Below the pieces are notes generated by a model. The model worked only from the letters and a program-made list of their open reading frames with translations. It made no database searches and was not told where the DNA came from. The translations under genes were made by a program, and so were the position numbers. A DNA stretch of 9,658 nucleotides from Tannerella sp. Lineage in GTDB: Bacteria > Bacteroidota > Bacteroidia > Bacteroidales > Tannerellaceae. How positions within the stretch are numbered: position 1 is the stretch's first letter; each line of letters opens with the position of its first letter. Below are positions 7,059-9,658 of the stretch, in pieces. The stretch is from NCBI GenBank assembly GCA_031288935.1, contig JAITQL010000233.1, forward strand, positions 1 to 9,658, given 5' to 3'.

Positions 7059-7103
7059 TCAGTGCACCCTGGAACGAGAGGTTAGTGCCTCCTGGAACGG
7101 GAT
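7058..7103. repeat. Tandem pair, 23-base period, inside the inverted-repeat element
   Basis: Two adjacent 23-base units share GT-AGTGC--CCTGGAACG-GA (starts 7058 and 7081), with five differences. They follow directly on the 21-base pair and end where the right arm of the inverted repeat begins. Confidence 0.75.
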
Positions 7104-7203
7104 GTACAAAACCATGTCGCGTAAAGTATACATGCAGGGGGATCAAATGCTTGTTGCTCACCGGACATTTATCGACTTCTCATTGACTTCTCATTGATTT
7201 TGA

Positions 7204-7234
7204 TTGGAGATAAGAGATGGAGCAACTATCTTTG
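7204..7234 (+). promoter_or_regulatory. Promoter of the beta-propeller lipoprotein gene
   Basis: TATCTTTG at 7227-7234 is a perfect TAnnTTTG -7 box, with TTGG at 7204-7207 about 19-20 bases upstream as a fair -33 element. This predicts a start of transcription near 7241 and a leader of about 95 bases. The promoter lies outside and to the right of the inverted-repeat element, so inversion of that element would not by itself reverse this promoter. Confidence 0.6.
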
Positions 7235-7334
7235 CGGCAAGTTTAAAAAAAACGATTCGATGAAACGTACCATGAATGCACGTTTCCAAGGATATTAAAG
7301 AAAGAAATAGATAACCCGTTTAAATAGTTTTATT

Positions 7335-8561
7335 ATGTTACATGTTCAAAGAAAATTACTGCCGACAAAGAAATCAGACAACCTGGCCAAACAGACGGTT
7401 TGGCCGTCAAGACAACTGCATAAAACGCTGTATTGCGGCATTTGCCTTTCGCTTGTTTTCAGCTGCGCCACCGATCGGCCGGAAGATATTCAAACGCTGT
7501 ACATCAATCCGCATCATGCGACGGAAACGGTACGCATGTCCGAAATATCCTCTTCGGTTCGATGCGTGCCCTTGAGTACAAGCGATGAAACGGTGATCGG
7601 CGAGATTGGAAAAATCAGCGTTGAAAACAAGTACGTGTATGTTTCCGACCCGCAGTCCCTGTACAAATTCTCGATGGAGGGGCGCCTGATCGCCAAAATT
7701 CAGCGCAACGGCGCCGGGCCGGAGGAATATCTGGATATTACCGATTTCCAGACGGATTCGGACGAGTCGGTCTGGATATTGAGCCGCAGCAACAAGCGCT
7801 TGCACAGGTACGACTGGGAGGGTAAACTGCTGGAGACGGTTTCGCTGAACGAGTGGGTCAGCAGTATCCTCCTGTCGAAGGACGACATGTATTTATATGT
7901 CGGAAACGAATTGGACAGCCTGAACCGGTCGCGTCTGAAAGTATTGGATATGAAAACCAAAACGGTCGGGAGCGAATATCTTCCGATCCATCCCAAACAG
8001 GCAGGCTATCTGCACGTAAGAAACCGGCAACAGTTCAGCCGGAACGGACAGAAGACGCATTTCTTCGAGGTTTTCAACGACACGGTTTACGCATTGACGG
8101 AACAGGCCGTCACCCCCGCGTATTACCTGAACCTGGACGGCAGGAATATTCCCGCATCCTTTTTCGACCGGGATTACAGGGACATCATGGATTTTTTCCA
8201 GACCCTGTTCGGCGAATCGTATGCCTACGGCACGTCGCTGTTTATGGAGAACGACAGGCAGTATGTCCTGACGTACCACTACGACCGGAAGCGTTTCATG
8301 GGTATCGTTTATAAAGACAAACCGTTGACGTACAATTTCGCGTCTATCCTCGAGGACAGGCTGTTTCATGAATATCCCATTTCCCTGGCGGAACTGAATA
8401 TTTCGGCCTCCAACGGTCAGCTTGTCATGGCGCTTCAGCCATTCGAGATTGTCGAATATGCAAGGGAACATTTATCCGGTGAACAGGTGGATGAAATCAT
8501 TCGGAAACTGAACTATGTTTCCGAAGACCAAAATCCGGTGATCCTGATTGTGGACATGTAA
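7335..8561 (+). CDS. 6-bladed beta-propeller lipoprotein
   Basis: A 408-residue surface or periplasmic lipoprotein of the Bacteroidetes 6-bladed beta-propeller (TolB/NHL-like) family. Support: a hydrophobic segment ending in the lipobox-like VFSC with Cys44; blade-like repeats such as KYVYVSDPQSLYKFSMEGRL (99-118); the hallmark KIQRNGAGPEEYLDITDF (121-138), close to the usual GxGPGEY; and the C-terminal NPVILIV strand. The biochemical role of the family is unknown; members are thought to act at the cell envelope. The ATG at 7335 gives about 30 polar residues before the signal core, unusually long for a lipoprotein; there is no in-frame ATG, GTG or TTG closer to it, only a CTG. A perfect 8-base hairpin (7385-7405) lies within this extension. 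The gene has its own promoter and terminator and appears to be monocistronic. Confidence 0.88.
   Translation: MLHVQRKLLPTKKSDNLAKQTVWPSRQLHKTLYCGICLSLVFSCATDRPEDIQTLYINPHHATETVRMSEISSSVRCVPLSTSDETVIGEIGKISVENKYVYVSDPQSLYKFSMEGRLIAKIQRNGAGPEEYLDITDFQTDSDESVWILSRSNKRLHRYDWEGKLLETVSLNEWVSSILLSKDDMYLYVGNELDSLNRSRLKVLDMKTKTVGSEYLPIHPKQAGYLHVRNRQQFSRNGQKTHFFEVFNDTVYALTEQAVTPAYYLNLDGRNIPASFFDRDYRDIMDFFQTLFGESYAYGTSLFMENDRQYVLTYHYDRKRFMGIVYKDKPLTYNFASILEDRLFHEYPISLAELNISASNGQLVMALQPFEIVEYAREHLSGEQVDEIIRKLNYVSEDQNPVILIVDM
7385..7405 (+). promoter_or_regulatory. Strong hairpin in the 5' end of the beta-propeller reading frame
   Basis: GGCCAAAC-agacg-GTTTGGCC is a perfect 8-base inverted repeat with a 5-base loop, 50 bases after the ATG. 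There is no T tract after it, so it does not look like a terminator. It may limit ribosome movement or access, or be a protein-binding site; it falls in the doubtful N-terminal extension. Confidence 0.45.
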
Positions 8562-8666
8562 ACGGCTCAAGGTTGAATCCCGAACAGCAGGGCAAACGCA
8601 TCTTCCGTTCGGAGAAATGTGATGCTTCACGCGGGATGCGTTTGTGCACGGAGAGGTTTCATGTTC

Positions 8667-8716
8667 AAAAGTTCAACGTTCAAGGTTTGACCCCCTTTTG
8701 GACGTTGAACTTTTTT
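8667..8716 (+). terminator. Intrinsic terminator of the beta-propeller gene
   Basis: AAAAGTTCAACGT (8667-8679) and ACGTTGAACTTTT (8702-8714) form a perfect 13-base stem that continues through wobble and AT pairs to about 17 pairs; the 3' arm ends in a run of six T. It lies about 105 bases after the stop codon. The stem is A/T-flanked on both sides, so it may act in both directions. Confidence 0.85.
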
Positions 8717-8824
8717 CGTGTGAAGCCTCCTGTTCATTCTTCTTTCCCGGACGGTTTCGCAGGGAACGAAGCGACCCGGTGCAACCTCTCCCCCGCTTTC
8801 AAACGGGATTGGGACGGAGGCGTC

Positions 8825-8965
8825 CATACACCCCGGGCGAGGCTGCCCCATACATCTGGGGGCGAGGCGCCCATACACCTTGGGGCGAGGCACTCATGCA
8901 CCTTGGGGCGAGGCGCCCATGCACCTTGGGGCGAGGCGCCCATACATCCCGAGGCGGGGGCTGCC
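8825..8965. repeat. GC-rich 23-base tandem repeat array, about six units
   Basis: Units start at 8825, 8849, 8872, 8895, 8918 and 8941. The consensus is CATRCACCTTGGGGCGAGGC followed by GCC; units four and five are identical, while the first and last are diverged and one or two bases longer. A 23-base unit is not a whole number of codons, so any reading frame changes from unit to unit and the array is non-coding. The internal GGCGCC palindromes give it strong folding potential in RNA or single-stranded DNA. There are no spacers, so it is not a CRISPR. Confidence 0.85.
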
Positions 8966-9091
8966 CGACACATCCGGCACGGGATGAAAAAAAACAGCCC
9001 GGAAAAATCTTCCGGCGCCTGCCTTCGGGAGGAAGGGGAGCCTGAAGAATAGTTCCGGGCCGAGAAAATTACGCACGTCCGAACGCAACCC

Positions 9092-9268
9092 TTACGGTTG
9101 ACGGCCGGACAGGACGCGGCAAATCACCAGCACAACGATCAATACTGCCAACAGGATGATGACAATCAGTTTTTGTGTCGCATCGGAAAACTCGGTCGTT
9201 CCCGTCAGGACTAATGAAATTATGGACAGCATCAGCGACGCATCCACCAAATCCTTATTTATTTTCAT
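9092..9268 (-). CDS. Small membrane protein, 58 residues, unknown function
   Basis: A 58-residue product starting MKINKDLVDASLMLSIISLV. It has a hydrophobic stretch at about 9-22 and a clear transmembrane segment at 33-51 (KLIVIILLAVLIVVLVICR), with a charged RVLSGRQP tail. AGGA lies seven bases upstream of the ATG, giving a good ribosome site. The ATG lies inside the last codons of the upstream small gene (14-base overlap, different frame), which implies translational coupling. I do not recognise a family. Evidence that it is real: Shine-Dalgarno, overlap with another membrane-protein-like frame, and protein-like hydrophobic composition. A partly paired stem (9077-9081 with 9106-9110, CAACC/GGTTG inside) spans its stop codon. 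Confidence 0.6.
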   Translation of the reverse strand: MKINKDLVDASLMLSIISLVLTGTTEFSDATQKLIVIILLAVLIVVLVICRVLSGRQP

Positions 9269-9497
9269 GAATCTTCCTGTTTTTTCCGTCCGTTTGCTCT
9301 CTGTTCCCGGAGGTATCCTCCGGCGAACTGTTCAATGATTGCATGATTCCGAACAGTCCGACGCAGATCGTAGCCAATACAATGACGTCTTTCACGTAAT
9401 CGTTCGTGATCAGGTTGCTGCACGCCGCGACTCAGCCTGCCAATATAAGCAGGATATACAGTATTTTTAAAAGTTTCTTCTTTTGTTTTGATTCCAT
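9255..9497 (-). pseudogene. Small two-helix membrane protein gene interrupted by an in-frame TGA
   Basis: From the ATG at 9497 the frame runs 80 codons to TAA with one stop, TGA, at codon 22 (9432-9434). On both sides of it the sequence looks like one protein: a lysine-rich start (MESKQKKKLLK), a transmembrane segment at 12-30 that contains the TGA, a short loop (TNDYVK), a second transmembrane segment at 37-55 (DVIVLATICVGLFGIMQSL) and a polar tail. A single substitution from TGG (Trp) or CGA (Arg) explains it; Trp would suit a membrane helix. As it stands the product would be a 21-residue peptide, with possible restart in frame at GTG codon 35 or ATG codon 52. The gene overlaps the next small gene by 14 bases. 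I do not recognise the family. Confidence 0.5.
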
Positions 9498-9500
9498 TTT

Positions 9501-9641
9501 GATTTGATTTATAAGTAAATAATTGGAACGTGCAGTTTTGCCTGCATCCATTCCCGAACCTGTATACATAGCGTCATGCAGAAAGATTCACTCGGGAATC
9601 TTTCCGGCACGACGATGTGACGGTTTACTTAAAATCAAATC
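9501..9641. repeat. Inverted repeats of 18-19 bases flanking the upstream region of the small membrane genes
   Basis: GATTTGATTTATAAGTAAA (9501-9519) is matched in reverse complement by TTTACTTAAAATCAAATC (9624-9641), with one single-base gap. They enclose 104 bases, which is where the promoter of the minus-strand small gene pair should lie. No perfect TAnnTTTG box was found inside on the minus strand; on the plus strand CAGTTTTG (9532-9539) is one mismatch away. Confidence 0.7.
9581..9604. repeat. Nine-base palindrome inside the 9501-9641 inverted repeats
   Basis: GAAAGATTC-actcgg-GAATCTTTC is a perfect 9-base inverted repeat with a 6-base centre. It has no T tract for termination. It could be an operator or a recombination or recognition site within the flanked segment. 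Confidence 0.6.
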
Positions 9642-9658
9642 AGAAGTTTCCGCAGGGC

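Larger units (their letters stand above)
6952..7130. mobile_element. Inverted-repeat-bounded element (MITE-like or invertible), 28-base arms
   Basis: The left arm (6952-6979) begins TATACTTTACGCGG and ends GTTTTGTGCA; the right arm (7103-7130) is its reverse complement with only two differences in 28 bases (one in each half). The arms enclose 123 bases without a gene. If the outer TA of each arm is taken as a duplicated TA target, the layout fits a small non-autonomous element of the IS630/mariner type; but length and position between divergent start regions also fit an invertible segment. No transposase or recombinase is encoded in the window, so either reading would need an enzyme in trans. 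Confidence 0.6.
6908..7334. other. 427-base intergenic region between isomerase and beta-propeller genes
   Basis: This gap holds the isomerase 5' region, a 179-base inverted-repeat element (6952-7130), the beta-propeller promoter (7204-7234) and a long leader containing a 12-codon open frame (MKRTMNARFQGY, 7260-7298). Open frames of 67-89 codons cross the element in several frames, but they begin or end in the repeats and show no protein-like features, so I do not call them genes. The 12-codon frame could be a leader peptide or simply chance. Confidence 0.7.
8562..9091. other. 530-base non-coding region with terminator and GC-rich repeats
   Basis: After the beta-propeller stop come a 10-base perfect inverted repeat (CAAACGCATC at 8593-8602 with GATGCGTTTG at 8635-8644), a strong terminator (8667-8716), then the 23-base tandem array (8825-8965) and a small hairpin (CCGGAA/TTCCGG, 8999-9015). 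Open frames up to 159 codons cross the region on both strands but are made of repeat sequence read in shifting frames, so no gene is called. Confidence 0.7.

Noticed and set aside
6928..7197. Frames of 67-89 codons across the inverted-repeat element
   Set aside because: They consist largely of repeat arms and tandem pairs and appear on both strands; no signal of selection for protein is visible.
8573..9052. 159-codon and other open frames over the 23-base array
   Set aside because: Composed of tandem repeats whose unit length shifts the frame; low-complexity products on both strands with no start signals.
9432..9434. Selenocysteine at the in-frame TGA
   Set aside because: It falls within a plain membrane helix with no redox motif, and no convincing hairpin follows it immediately; a point mutation is simpler.

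Overview
The window looks like chromosome from an anaerobic member of the Bacteroidales, plausibly a Parabacteroides/Tannerella relative; the genus is a guess. The evidence is a RecA and BCP of Bacteroidetes type, a carboxyspermidine-type dehydrogenase ahead of them, a 6-bladed beta-propeller lipoprotein with the family's GxGPEEY-like motif, promoter boxes of the Bacteroidetes TAnnTTTG type, and few strong Shine-Dalgarno sites. No rRNA, tRNA, CRISPR array, transposase or recombinase gene was found.

Bases 222-4913 (minus strand) hold five tightly packed genes, transcribed right to left: carboxyspermidine/carboxynorspermidine dehydrogenase, a radical SAM protein, the peroxiredoxin BCP, RecA, and a FemAB/GNAT-like acyltransferase. 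Gaps are 11, 15 and 5 bases, and the last junction is a one-base TAATG overlap, so this is almost certainly one operon read from a promoter near 4970. It resembles the three-gene dehydrogenase-bcp-recA stress operon described in Bacteroides fragilis (from memory), with an AT-richer radical SAM gene inserted and an acyltransferase added at the end. It joins polyamine synthesis, peroxide removal and DNA repair in one transcript.

Bases 5100-6907 hold a plus-strand HTH regulator and, convergent with it, a secreted cyclophilin-type peptidylprolyl isomerase; their coding ends overlap by 40 bases. The 427-base gap after the isomerase contains a 179-base element bounded by 28-base inverted repeats (26/28 matching) that itself contains two short tandem pairs. 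After it comes a promoter for the beta-propeller lipoprotein (7335-8561), which ends at a strong intrinsic terminator.

Bases 8562-9658 are mostly non-coding. They hold a GC-rich 23-base tandem array and then, on the minus strand, two overlapping genes for very small membrane proteins. The upstream one is interrupted by an in-frame TGA, and its upstream region lies between a second pair of inverted repeats. The left edge (1-103) carries a 21-base tandem array whose units are dyad-symmetric. The least explained parts of the window are the two inverted-repeat elements, the two arrays and the small membrane gene pair.
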